Below are positions 16,531 to 24,678 of a DNA stretch of 34,218 nucleotides, piece after piece. Position 1 is the first letter of the stretch. Each line of letters begins with the position of its first letter. Under the pieces are notes generated by a model. That model had not been told where the DNA came from. It searched no databases and worked only from the letters and a program-made list of their open reading frames with translations. Both the position numbers and the translations under genes were made by a program. Source of the DNA: Collinsella sp. AM17-1. GTDB lineage: Bacteria; Actinomycetota; Coriobacteriia; Coriobacteriales; Coriobacteriaceae. Where the stretch lies: positions 1 through 34,218 of the forward strand of contig NZ_QRJZ01000026.1 in assembly GCF_003470665.1 (NCBI RefSeq). Direction: 5' to 3'.

Positions 16531-17616
16531 ATGAAGTCACGTAACATTGCCATCGCCTGCGGTGTCGCGGGAGTCGCCGTCGGCCTTGCTGCTGCCACCG
16601 GTATCGTTTATCACAAGCAAATCAAGTCCGCCGCGTCGCTCAAACGCTTGACCAGCTACGCGGATGGCTATGACCTGTACGCAATCGACATCGCTTACGA
16701 CTACGACCTCGACCGCATCATCGCCGCTGGCGTGCGCGACGACCAGGCCTACATCGATGCCGTGGTGGCGCAGGTGCTGCCCGGCGTGCCGGCACATGTC
16801 CAGGCGCCCCAGTTTGCCTGCAGCGCTTTTGTCGCCGTAGATGCCGAAGGCCGCGTGCGCACCGGTCGCAATTACGACTTTAAGGACGACACCTCGGCGC
16901 TGCTGGTGCGCAATCACCCACGCGGCGGCTATGCCTCCATCGGGTTTGCCGCCCTTAACAACCTGGGCGATAACACTCCGCTTGACTCCGTCGCCGGACG
17001 CGCTGCGGCGTTGATGGGCCCGTTTGCCCAGCTCGACGGCATCAACGAATGTGGCGTGTCCATTGCCGTGCTCACCCTGGATTCCAAACCCTGTGACCAG
17101 GACACGCAGCGCCCCGTCATCAACACTTCGCTCGCCATCCGCCTGGTGCTCGACCGCGCGACTACCACGCAGGAGGCCGTCGACCTGCTTTCTGCCTATG
17201 ACATGCACGCCATGGCCGGACGCGATTATCACTTCTTTATCAACGACGCCGCCGGTGACGCGCGGGTGGTGGAGTGGGACCCGCGCGACCCCGACCGCGC
17301 TTTCAAAGTGACTCCTGTACGCCAGGTTACGAACTTCTACGCCTGCTATGGCGACGAAGTGCTGCCCAATCAAAAGAATGGCGAGCTGGGCCATGGCAAG
17401 GAGCGCGCCGTCGCAATCGCCGCTGTCCTCGATGCCCGTGCCGGCGCCCAAGACGAGGCAGTCGCTTGGAAGGCCCTACGCGCTGCGGCGCAAGAGCCCA
17501 ATCCGGAAGACATCACCAGCAATACGCAATGGTCGGTCGTCTTTGACAACACCGAGCCCGCTGCCGCCATCACGCTGCGCCGCCATTGGGGCGACGTCGA
17601 CGCCTTCGCGTTGTAA
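16531..17616 (+). CDS. Membrane-anchored linear amide C-N hydrolase (choloylglycine hydrolase/penicillin acylase-like)
   Basis: This is a 361-residue Ntn-type hydrolase. Residues 1-27 form a hydrophobic signal or membrane anchor (ACGVAGVAVGLAAATGIVY), followed by about 70 residues of pro-region. Cys97 in FACSAFVAVD would become the N-terminal nucleophile after autocleavage, followed by GRNYDF (112-117), a hallmark of linear amide hydrolases related to bile-salt hydrolase, penicillin V acylase and acid ceramidase. DGINECGVSIAVL, VINTSLAIRLVLD and NTQWSVVFDN match later conserved blocks. Classical bile-salt hydrolases start directly with Met-Cys and are cytoplasmic, so this exported form may act on N-acyl amides outside. 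The substrate is unproven. It has a good AAGGAG start signal. Confidence 0.83.
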   Translation: MKSRNIAIACGVAGVAVGLAAATGIVYHKQIKSAASLKRLTSYADGYDLYAIDIAYDYDLDRIIAAGVRDDQAYIDAVVAQVLPGVPAHVQAPQFACSAFVAVDAEGRVRTGRNYDFKDDTSALLVRNHPRGGYASIGFAALNNLGDNTPLDSVAGRAAALMGPFAQLDGINECGVSIAVLTLDSKPCDQDTQRPVINTSLAIRLVLDRATTTQEAVDLLSAYDMHAMAGRDYHFFINDAAGDARVVEWDPRDPDRAFKVTPVRQVTNFYACYGDEVLPNQKNGELGHGKERAVAIAAVLDARAGAQDEAVAWKALRAAAQEPNPEDITSNTQWSVVFDNTEPAAAITLRRHWGDVDAFAL

Positions 17617-17685
17617 GGAGCCAGGCCCGTCGTCCTTACGCTCGCCTGACGCTGCTTACATTTCTATACATTTGAGCTAACACGT

Positions 17686-17737
17686 TTTACCCCTGTATCA
17701 ACAGTGTGCGGGGGTAAACTTATGCGCATGTTATAAC
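17686..17737 (+). promoter_or_regulatory. pfkA promoter with overlapping palindrome
   Basis: TATAAC (17732-17737) is a good -10 element. Instead of a -35, the region holds an inverted repeat TTTACCCC (17686-17693) / GGGGTAAA (17711-17718), with CTGT-ATCA-ACAG inside. The right arm overlaps the expected -35 position, which suggests a regulator-binding site. It could also be a hairpin ending the preceding gene. Confidence 0.5.
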
Positions 17738-17756
17738 TTGCCCGGAAGGATTCATC

Positions 17757-18836
17757 ATGCTCAGGATCGGTCTTCTTACCAGTGGCGGCGACTGCCAGGC
17801 GCTCAACGCCACCATGCGCGGCATCGTCAAAACACTCATGACCAATAGCGAAGAGCCTATCGAGATCTACGGTTTTGAGGACGGCTACCAGGGCCTTATC
17901 TACAGCAGGTTCCGCGTCATGACGCCCGCCGATTTTAGCGGTATCCTCACCCGCGGCGGCACCATCCTGGGCACGAGCCGTACGCCGTTCAAGCGCCTGG
18001 ATACTCCCGAGGCCGACGGCGTCGAGAAGGTGCCCGCGATGGTCCACACCTATCGCAAGTTGCAGCTCGACTGCCTGTTTATGCTGGGCGGCAACGGCTC
18101 CACCAAGACCGCCAACCGCCTGCGCGAAGAGGGCCTCAACGTTATCGCCCTGCCCAAGACCATCGACAACGACACCTGGGGCACCGAGTTGACGTTTGGC
18201 TTTACGAGCGCCATCGACGTCGCCACCAAGTGCATCGACGACATCCACACTACCGCTTCGAGCCACGGCCGCGTGTTTGTCATCGAGATCATGGGCCACA
18301 AGGTCGGCTGGATTCCGCTGTATGCCGGCGTCGCGGGCGGCGCGGACGTCATCCTGATTCCCGAGATCCCCTACGACATGGATAACGTCATCAAGACCAT
18401 TGAGCATCGCATGGAGACCGGCAGCCGCTTTACCATTGTGGCCGTCGCCGAGGGTGCCATCTCCAAGGAGGACGCGGCGCTGTCCAAGAAGGAGTACAAG
18501 AAGAAGCTCGCCGAGCGCACGAGCCCGTCGATCGTCTACGACATCGCCAAGGAGATCGAAGCCAAAACTGGTCGCGAGACCCGCGTCGCCATCCCCGGCC
18601 ACACGCAGCGCGGCGGTCAGCCCGACGCTCAGGACCGCATCTTTGCGACCCAGTGCGGTGTCGAGGCGGCGCTCGGCTGCCTGCGCGGCGAGTTTGGCTA
18701 CATGATTGCCCTGCGCGACGGCAAGATGTGCCATATGCCGCTCGAGGATGTCGCCGGCAAGCTCAAGTACGTCGATCCCCAGAGCGATCTGGTGCGCGAG
18801 GCCAAGGCGTTGGGCATCAGCTTCGGCGACGAATAG
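17757..18836 (+). CDS. pfkA: 6-phosphofructokinase (mixed-substrate, group III type)
   Basis: This 359-residue enzyme phosphorylates fructose 6-phosphate in glycolysis. The phosphate-donor loop starts LTSGGDCQALNA, and the catalytic motif is PKTIDND (133-139, Asp137 as base). IEIMGHKVGWIPL is the MGRxxGWxA-type substrate motif, and HTQRGGQPDAQDR the GxxQRGG motif. Length and the Lys in PKTIDND fit the group III PFKs of actinobacteria. The donor motif reads GGNGS (111-115) instead of GGDGS (ATP) or GGDDS (pyrophosphate), so the phosphate donor is not certain. It has a GGAAGGA ribosome binding site and a palindromic control region. Confidence 0.94.
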   Translation: MLRIGLLTSGGDCQALNATMRGIVKTLMTNSEEPIEIYGFEDGYQGLIYSRFRVMTPADFSGILTRGGTILGTSRTPFKRLDTPEADGVEKVPAMVHTYRKLQLDCLFMLGGNGSTKTANRLREEGLNVIALPKTIDNDTWGTELTFGFTSAIDVATKCIDDIHTTASSHGRVFVIEIMGHKVGWIPLYAGVAGGADVILIPEIPYDMDNVIKTIEHRMETGSRFTIVAVAEGAISKEDAALSKKEYKKKLAERTSPSIVYDIAKEIEAKTGRETRVAIPGHTQRGGQPDAQDRIFATQCGVEAALGCLRGEFGYMIALRDGKMCHMPLEDVAGKLKYVDPQSDLVREAKALGISFGDE

Positions 18837-19012
18837 CCTCGGCTGGAACCGCTCTCATCGGAGGCCCCAGGGCTTACCTCCCAAATCGTCCTCGGACATG
18901 TCAGGACCCCGCCGTGCGCTTCGCGCGGCGGGGTCCTTCCGTCCTGCGGAAAGATTTGGGAGGTAAGCCCTGGGGCCTCCTGCGGTAACTAGGGAGGCCG
19001 AGGCTATTCGTC
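18828..19012. repeat. Nested 185-nt palindrome overlapping the pfkA 3' end
   Basis: Three concentric perfect stems are present. The outer one is GACGAATAGCCTCGGC (18828-18843) with its complement at 18997-19012. The middle one is 28 bp (18860-18887 with 18953-18980; arm begins GGAGGCCCCAGGG). The inner one is AGGACCCCGCCG (18903-18914) with 18926-18937, closed by GCGC-TTC-GCGC. The outer arm includes the last codons and stop of pfkA, so an inverted copy of the gene end lies downstream. The inner stem may be the terminator. Confidence 0.85.
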
Positions 19013-19042
19013 TTCTTGCTGCGGGTGCCTGGCCTGAAATTC

Positions 19043-19109
19043 AGTTGCGGTGAAATAGTTCCTGCTTAGCCCGCAAATGGCTGAATCCAGGAACTATTCC
19101 ACCGCAACT
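19043..19109. repeat. Hairpin repeat family B, copy 2
   Basis: AGTTGCGGTGAAATAGTTCC (from 19043) pairs with GGAACTATTCCACCGCAACT (to 19109) with one mismatch; the loop is about 23 nt. It lies between the pfkA palindrome and the HTH gene. Confidence 0.9.
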
Positions 19110-19155
19110 TACTGAGTGGGGGCTCTTGGCTGCTACTTGCACTGACATTTGTCCT

Positions 19156-19245
19156 GAAATGGCTGGTCGTTAGGGGTTGCTACCGGTAGTTGCGGTAGGG
19201 TTGGGGCAGATTCTAACTAGAAATGGTGGTCGCTACCGGTTGTTC
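19156..19245 (+). promoter_or_regulatory. Direct repeats upstream of the HTH-membrane gene
   Basis: GAAATGG-CTGGTCG...GCTACCGGTAGTT (19156-19191) recurs as GAAATGG-TGGTCG-CTACCGGTTGTT (19220-19244). Each ends in the palindrome ACCGGT. They may be operators for the HTH protein encoded 50 bp downstream, or the result of local duplication. Confidence 0.45.
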
Positions 19246-19295
19246 TCGGCATACTCGGCTCATTCGATTACGGTCACCACATGAAAGGAACTGCC

Positions 19296-20225
19296 ATGGA
19301 TCTTGCGATGGCACAGCGGCTCGTTGATCGCCGCAAGGCTGCCGGGCTTTCTCAGGAGGCACTTGCCGCCCAGTTGGGCGTGAGTCGTCAGGCTGTCAGT
19401 AAATGGGAGCGCAGCGAATCCTCGCCCGATACCGATAACCTTATTGCGCTCGCCGCGCTGTATGGCGTGTCGCTGGATGAGCTGCTGTATGGGGAGGCGG
19501 TGGATAGCACTGATGACTCGCAAGCTGATGATGAGGCGCAGAACAGCAACGCCGGCACCAAAGCTTCAGATGAGGCTGAGGCTTCTACTGTGCACGCTGA
19601 TTGCAGCGATAAGCCACTTGTCGATATTTCCCTCGCACGCGGCATCCACGTTATCGATCCCGACAAAGGCGAAGAAGTCCATGTTGGCTGGGACGGCATC
19701 CATGTGACCAACGAGCGCAAGGGCGAAGAGGTGCATGTGGGGCCGGGCGGCGTGCATATCGATACGCTTGAGGACGATGGACATAGCGTGCGTACCAATG
19801 ACGACGGCACCGTCACCATCGACGGCGAGACGTTTTCCAGCTGGAAGGAAGCACACGACAAGCTCGACCATCATGGCAAGCATTTCCACACCAAGGTCGG
19901 ACGTGCATGGAACAAGTTTCCCTTCCCCGCACTTGTCGCTCTCGCCTATCTGGTGCTCGGCATTGTCTACGGCACATGGGCTACGGGACTCTTCCTCGTC
20001 TTTTTGATTCCCGTCTATTACGCGCTTGGCGACTTTATCGACCAACGCCACTTATCTAAGCTGATCGATGTCGTCTATTCAGTTAGTGCCGAGGCATGGT
20101 TCCTCTACATGTGGCTCTGCTTGGGGCAGCCCCATCCCGCCTGGGTAATACTCATCACCATCCCGGTTGTAAAAGCACTTATGCGTTGGTGCCGTAAACA
20201 ATGGAAGCATCGCGAGCGAGCCTAA
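19296..20225 (+). CDS. HTH-domain membrane protein with tandem beta repeats
   Basis: This is a 309-residue protein. Residues 6-62 form an XRE/HTH_3 domain (LSQEALAAQLGVSRQAVSKWERS). An acidic linker (66-108) follows, then two near-identical units, GEEVHVGWDGIHVTNE (125-140) and GEEVHVGPGGVHIDT (143-157), a third related strand at about 169-182, and three or four membrane helices (about 208-295). A basic tail ends it. This is the layout of membrane-tethered one-component regulators. The start is the ATG at 19296, because AAAGGA at 19284-19289 lies inside the alternative ATG at 19281. The signal it senses is unknown. Confidence 0.85.
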   Translation: MDLAMAQRLVDRRKAAGLSQEALAAQLGVSRQAVSKWERSESSPDTDNLIALAALYGVSLDELLYGEAVDSTDDSQADDEAQNSNAGTKASDEAEASTVHADCSDKPLVDISLARGIHVIDPDKGEEVHVGWDGIHVTNERKGEEVHVGPGGVHIDTLEDDGHSVRTNDDGTVTIDGETFSSWKEAHDKLDHHGKHFHTKVGRAWNKFPFPALVALAYLVLGIVYGTWATGLFLVFLIPVYYALGDFIDQRHLSKLIDVVYSVSAEAWFLYMWLCLGQPHPAWVILITIPVVKALMRWCRKQWKHRERA

Positions 20226-20280
20226 ACCATCCCAGCCCGACAGCAGCACCCAACTAGTACCCCCTCCCGCCCATCCCTCC

Positions 20281-20351
20281 TAAGTTGCGGTGATATAGTT
20301 CCGGTTTGAGCCTTGAGTAGTCGACCTTAGGAACTATTCCACCGCAACTTA
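20281..20351. repeat. Hairpin repeat family B, copy 3
   Basis: TAAGTTGCGGTGATATAGTT (from 20281) pairs with AACTATTCCACCGCAACTTA (to 20351), two mismatches. It begins 56 nt after the stop of the HTH gene. Confidence 0.9.
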
Positions 20352-20403
20352 CGAATGATCGGAGCGGCTACAGCACAAGCGTCGGCGTTCGTTTGATGGT
20401 CCG

Positions 20404-20561
20404 CCACGAAAAGGGCCCATCTACTACGATGAACTCAATGGGGCCGACCATACCCGCCTTTTTCGAAAACTGGCAAGCCTTCTACCTGCGGTTTTATTTT
20501 TCGTTTTCCCGGCATGGTTGAGGGTATCCAATTAAACGTAGTAGATAGGCCCATTTTGTGG
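20404..20561. repeat. Long imperfect inverted repeat (158 nt)
   Basis: CCACGAAAAGGGCCCATCTA (from 20404, arm to 20428) pairs with the arm 20537-20561 that reads CGTAGTAGATAGGCCCATTT, with few mismatches. Partial complementarity continues inward (GACCATACCC / ATGGTTGAGGG). It holds no reading frame that looks real. It resembles a small non-autonomous element. Confidence 0.7.
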
Positions 20562-20680
20562 CATACGACCCATTCAAGCCCAATCTCGAAGGCTAAAGAG
20601 AGCCTCTCATCCACGCCTGGGAGCGAAAACCAAATAGAATGAAAGGCAAATGGAAAGCCCGTTTGACGAGCGGAGGACAT

Positions 20681-21001
20681 ATGTGCGACGTAGCCGAAAG
20701 CGACTGGAAGCTGTTTAAGAAAATGCTTCCTCAATGGCAAGAACGTTATATGGAAAAGCTCATCGCCCAGTACGTTGAGATGCTGAACGGCGACGGTGAA
20801 GCGTCCAGTAGATTTTGGGCACTAGAAGAGCGCCTCAATAGAGACAAGCTGTCCTCAGGCGTAATTGCAAACGACATTCGCCGCAGCACAATGCACCGCG
20901 AGATAGCCAATTTGCTTATCGACAGCGTGATCACCCTTGACGACCTTGACGGTTTTACCGAGGACATTAAGACCTATGCGCAACACTGGATTGGCCAGTA
21001 A
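20681..21001 (+). CDS. Small conserved hypothetical protein (106 aa)
   Basis: This soluble, mostly helical protein begins MCDVAESDWKLFKKMLPQWQ. It carries WQERYMEKLIAQYVEMLNGD and NDIRRSTMHREIANLLIDSV, then LDDLDGFTEDIK. I recall similar short proteins in Firmicutes and Actinobacteria, sometimes labelled 'multidrug transporter', which the absence of membrane segments contradicts. The function is unknown. The start at 20681 is chosen for GGAGG at 20672-20676; the frame is open to 20639. It stands alone between repeats and is AT-richer than its neighbours. Confidence 0.72.
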   Translation: MCDVAESDWKLFKKMLPQWQERYMEKLIAQYVEMLNGDGEASSRFWALEERLNRDKLSSGVIANDIRRSTMHREIANLLIDSVITLDDLDGFTEDIKTYAQHWIGQ

Positions 21002-21037
21002 GAGCACTGGACGACAGACCTCCCCAGCAAAACGGGA

Positions 21038-21073
21038 CAAACGCCGGGCCACCTAATGGTTGCCCGGCGTTTG
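21038..21073. terminator. Terminator between convergent genes
   Basis: CAAACGCCGGGC (21038-21049) and GCCCGGCGTTTG (21062-21073) form a perfect 12-bp stem. It lies directly before family A copy 4 and serves the small hypothetical gene (+) and possibly the ABC permease (-). Confidence 0.7.
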
Positions 21074-21080
21074 CCCAGAT

Positions 21081-21118
21081 AAAACCTGCCAAAATAAACC
21101 TGTCCCTTTTTGGCAGGT
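21081..21118 (+). repeat. Palindromic repeat family A, copy 4
   Basis: AAAACCTGCCAAAATAAACC, then TGTCCC and TTTTTGGCAGGT. It directly abuts the TGA stop of the minus-strand ABC permease, in antisense orientation to it. Confidence 0.9.
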
Positions 21119-23883
21119 CACTCGGCGCTCTTGAGGGCGCCGACCATGTCGATCTTGTTGAGGGTACGGTTGGTGGCAAGGTTGACGATAAACGTAAAGC
21201 CAAAGGAAAGCACCACGGCGAGCACGTAGCTTAGCGGCTCGACTTCAACGTCAAAGTACAGCGACGGCATCTGCAAAATGTAGGTAAAGCTCTCGGCCAG
21301 CAAGCCGCCCAGCGGCACGCCCAGCGCAGCGCCGATCGCCGTGAGAATCAGCGTCTCCTTGTTGACGTAATGGTGCACCTCGCCACGGCGGAAGCCCAAC
21401 ACCTTGATGGTCGCCAGCTCGCGCTCGCGCTCGGAGATATTCGTGTTGGACAGCGTAAACACCACCACAAACGACAGGCACGCCGCCATAAAGGTCACGA
21501 GCACCACGACCGAATTGATAATCGTAAAGTTCGCTTCGTAGTTCTCCCAATGCTCGGCCGTACTCGAAATCGTAAGCCAACCGTCGCTCTTAAGATTCTT
21601 GCTAAACGCAATCTGGTCGGCCGACGAGCCCTTAAGCAGCACAAAGACGCCGTTGAGGCGTGCGCTTCGACCGAACGCGCGCTCATAGGTGCCCTGCGTC
21701 ATGTAAAGCGTGTTGCCCAGATAGTTAAGCGAAATGTCACTGACTTTGACCTTGGCAACACTGAGCGACGAATCCTGGACGTGTGCCGTATCGCCCGGCT
21801 GAATCCCCAGCACCAGCTGTGAACTCTTACTCAGATACACGTCTCCGTCACGCAAAGACAGCAGCTCTTTGGACTCGTCCTCGAGGCGCACATAGTCGTC
21901 CAGGTCGTTCGTGCGGTCATCGGGCACCACGATCAGCTGCACAGTCTCGCTCTTGCCGCCAAACGTAAAGGTGACGTTGTCGGTCATAATCGGCAGCGTC
22001 GAAGTCACGGTCACGTTGGAATCATTGGCCGCGCTGCGCTCATCCAACGCCGCGCACGTCTGCGTAAAGTCATCGGGGTTGGCGACCGCCAGCAAGTCAT
22101 AACGCGTGATATGCCCGTACTGTTTGGGCGAAAGCGCCACCGACGTATCGCGAATACCCATACCGCAGATCACAAGCGCGGTGCAACCCGCGATGCCAAA
22201 GATGGTCATAAAGGCGCGCTTTTTATAGCGGAATAGGTTGCGTGCAGCGACCTTGTTCAAAAAGCCCATGCGGCGCCAGATAAAGCCGATGCGCTCGAGC
22301 AAGATGCGCGAGCCGGCGCGCGGAGCCTTGGGGCGCATGAGCGAGGCCGGGGTCTCGGCCATCTCGTGGCGGCAGGCGATAATTGTGGCGCCCACCACGC
22401 CCACGGCAAACAGCGCTACCGACACGAGCGACGACACGATGTCGTACGAAAGCAGCATCTGGGGCAGCGAGTACATGTCGTCGAACACCGTAAACAGGAA
22501 CAGCGGCAGGCCCACAAATCCGATGATATTGCCGAGCACGCCGCCGATCAGGCACGCCCACAGCGAGTAGTCCACGTATTTGGACAGAATGCGCCCGCGC
22601 GAATAACCGAGCGCCTTATACAGGCCGATGAGCGTGCGCTCCTCCTCGACCATACGCGTGGCGGTGGTAAGGCTGATGAGCACGGCGACGATAAAGAAGA
22701 TGAACGGGAACACCGTCGCAATAGCCTCAATTGACGAGCTATCGCTCTCCACGCTTGAGTAGCTTGCGATATTGTCGCGGTCCTGGATGTACCACGTGCA
22801 TTCACCCAAATCGGAAAGCTCGGCGCGGGCATCGGCAAACTGCTGGCCGGCGGCGGCGCGGCGCTGATCCAGGTCGGCCTGAGCCTGGACGCGTTCCTCG
22901 CTGCCCTGGGCCATGCGATTGATGTTGTCCTGTTCAATCCCAAAGAGCATATTCGCCTGGCGCTCGGCCGCATCCAAGCTTGCCGGCGTGTCGACTGTCA
23001 GCTCCTGAGCGCGCGCCTTCTCACGCTCCTCGCGGATCTTCTCTATATTGCCCTTGACCTTGTTGATCTTTGCCGCGTAGGCATCCGAATAGGAGTTGAG
23101 GCTCTTGGCTCCCTCGACGATCACGTGGACCGCGGAGTAGGAAGAAGATGTCGCGGCGTCCTCGCTCACATAGAACTTATAGTCCGCCGCCGAAGCAGCG
23201 CGAAAGGCGTTGACTGTCGAGTCGGAGCTCACATCAGTGGGATCGAGGACCTCGGCCGTAATGGTGTAATCGCCCGCAGCAAACTGGTCCTTGGCGCTTT
23301 GGTTCGACGAGCTCGCATCGTTGGCGGCAAAGCTCACCGTATCGCCGATTTTCTTGCCCGAAGCCTTCAAAAAACGTGAGGTCACTGCCACTTCGCCCGA
23401 AGTCTCGGGCAGCTCGCCGCGTACTAGCACCGGTTGGTCAATATTCTCTTTGGAGAGGCTCTGTACGACGACACGCTCGCGCGTCGTACCCACGGCGGTA
23501 TAGGCGGTCTCGGTATAGATGCCCTCGGCCGTCTCGACGCCATCGACCTCTTGGATCGCAGCAAGATCGTCATCGGTCAGACCATAGGTCGACTGCACGT
23601 TGATGTCATAGACATTCTGCTGGTCAAAATAAGCGTCGACCGAATCACACAGGTCCTCACAGCCCGCCTTAAGGCCGCACATCACGCTCACGCCAAGCGC
23701 CGTGATGATCACGATTGACAAGAAGCGCTTAAGGCTGCCGCGAATCGTGCGGTAGATGCCACGGCGAAAAACCGTCGGCACCATATCGTTTGAGCTTTGG
23801 GCGGTGCGGTAGGTCGTAAAATCCTGCTCGCGCTCCGTGTTCTGCGCGTCGCGGCGCTGGCTGTTTTGGCGGTCCTGGTCCAT
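21118..23883 (-). CDS. FtsX-like ABC transporter permease
   Basis: This is a large (921-residue) MacB/FtsX-family permease. An N-terminal helix (FLSIVIITALGVSVMCGL) leads to an extracellular domain with a coiled-coil segment (IEKIREEREKARAQELTVD and a Gln/Ala-rich stretch). The first FtsX core (FPFIFFIVAVLISLTTATRMVEEERTLIG) follows, then a second extracellular domain and a C-terminal FtsX core (VLVTFMAACLSFVVVFTLSN...LATIKVLGFRRGEVHHYVN). Two FtsX repeats with long outside domains are typical of exporters that act on lipids, peptides or envelope proteins. ATG 23883 lies 5 bp after the ATPase stop; a GTG at 23895 is the alternative start. The substrate is unknown. Confidence 0.88.
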   Translation of the reverse strand: MDQDRQNSQRRDAQNTEREQDFTTYRTAQSSNDMVPTVFRRGIYRTIRGSLKRFLSIVIITALGVSVMCGLKAGCEDLCDSVDAYFDQQNVYDINVQSTYGLTDDDLAAIQEVDGVETAEGIYTETAYTAVGTTRERVVVQSLSKENIDQPVLVRGELPETSGEVAVTSRFLKASGKKIGDTVSFAANDASSSNQSAKDQFAAGDYTITAEVLDPTDVSSDSTVNAFRAASAADYKFYVSEDAATSSSYSAVHVIVEGAKSLNSYSDAYAAKINKVKGNIEKIREEREKARAQELTVDTPASLDAAERQANMLFGIEQDNINRMAQGSEERVQAQADLDQRRAAAGQQFADARAELSDLGECTWYIQDRDNIASYSSVESDSSSIEAIATVFPFIFFIVAVLISLTTATRMVEEERTLIGLYKALGYSRGRILSKYVDYSLWACLIGGVLGNIIGFVGLPLFLFTVFDDMYSLPQMLLSYDIVSSLVSVALFAVGVVGATIIACRHEMAETPASLMRPKAPRAGSRILLERIGFIWRRMGFLNKVAARNLFRYKKRAFMTIFGIAGCTALVICGMGIRDTSVALSPKQYGHITRYDLLAVANPDDFTQTCAALDERSAANDSNVTVTSTLPIMTDNVTFTFGGKSETVQLIVVPDDRTNDLDDYVRLEDESKELLSLRDGDVYLSKSSQLVLGIQPGDTAHVQDSSLSVAKVKVSDISLNYLGNTLYMTQGTYERAFGRSARLNGVFVLLKGSSADQIAFSKNLKSDGWLTISSTAEHWENYEANFTIINSVVVLVTFMAACLSFVVVFTLSNTNISERERELATIKVLGFRRGEVHHYVNKETLILTAIGAALGVPLGGLLAESFTYILQMPSLYFDVEVEPLSYVLAVVLSFGFTFIVNLATNRTLNKIDMVGALKSAE

Positions 23884-23888
23884 GGGCG

Positions 23889-24590
23889 CTACCACTCGAT
23901 CGTCTCGATAGGCACGGGATTTTGCTGGACCGTCTCGCTCTCCACGCGGCCGCTCTTAAAGCGAATCAGGCGATCGGCCATGGGCGCCAGCGCAGAGTTG
24001 TGAGTGATGATAATGACCGTAATGCCCTGCTTGCGACAGGTGTCCTGTAGCAGCTGCAAGATCTGCTTGCCGGTTTTATAGTCGAGCGCGCCCGTGGGCT
24101 CGTCGCACAAAAGCAGCTTGGGGTTCTTGGCCAGCGCGCGGGCGATGGATACGCGCTGCTGCTCGCCGCCCGAAAGCTGCGCCGGAAAGTTGCCCAAGCG
24201 CTCGCCCAGGCCGACCTGACGAAGCGTCTGTTCGGCATCGAGCGAATCAGGGCAGATCTGCGCCGCGAGTTCGACGTTCTCAAGCGCCGTCAGGTTAGGA
24301 ACCAGATTGTAGAACTGGAAGACAAAGCCGACGTCGGCGCGGCGGTACTCCACGAGCTGCGCCTCGTTGGCGGAGCTCACATCGCGCCCGTCCACCGTCA
24401 CAGTGCCGGAAGTTGCCGTGTCCATGCCGCCCAAGATGTTGAGCGCCGTGGTTTTACCGGCGCCCGAAGCACCCAGAATGATGGCGAGCTCGCCGCGCTC
24501 GACCGTAAAGCTCGCGCCGTCGAGCGCGTGGATGCGGGCGTCGCCTTCGCCGTATGCTTTGATGACGTCTTTGAATTCGATATAGGCCAT
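23889..24590 (-). CDS. ABC transporter ATP-binding protein (MacB/LolD-like)
   Basis: This is the 233-residue ATPase partner of the FtsX-like permease. Walker A is GASGAGKTT (about 40-48), the Q-loop [20 protein letters not shown], the signature LSGGEQQR and Walker [14 protein letters not shown]-loop and length match the LolD/MacB/FtsE group. It is the first gene of a two-gene operon. A family A repeat (24640-24678) sits about 50 bp upstream of its start in the leader or promoter region. Confidence 0.94.
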   Translation of the reverse strand: MAYIEFKDVIKAYGEGDARIHALDGASFTVERGELAIILGASGAGKTTALNILGGMDTATSGTVTVDGRDVSSANEAQLVEYRRADVGFVFQFYNLVPNLTALENVELAAQICPDSLDAEQTLRQVGLGERLGNFPAQLSGGEQQRVSIARALAKNPKLLLCDEPTGALDYKTGKQILQLLQDTCRKQGITVIIITHNSALAPMADRLIRFKSGRVESETVQQNPVPIETIEW

Positions 24591-24639
24591 CGATTAATTC
24601 CCATCTGGTCGGATAACTCTTTAGTATTACCCATTTCCC

Positions 24640-24678
24640 ACCTACCAAAAAGGGACAGGTTTATTTTGGCAGGTTTTA
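24640..24678 (-). repeat. Palindromic repeat family A, copy 5
   Basis: In reverse orientation: CCTACCAAAAAGGGACAGGT, then TTATTTTGGCAGGTTTTA. On the minus strand it precedes the ABC ATPase gene in sense orientation, as copies 1 and 2 do for their genes. Confidence 0.9.
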
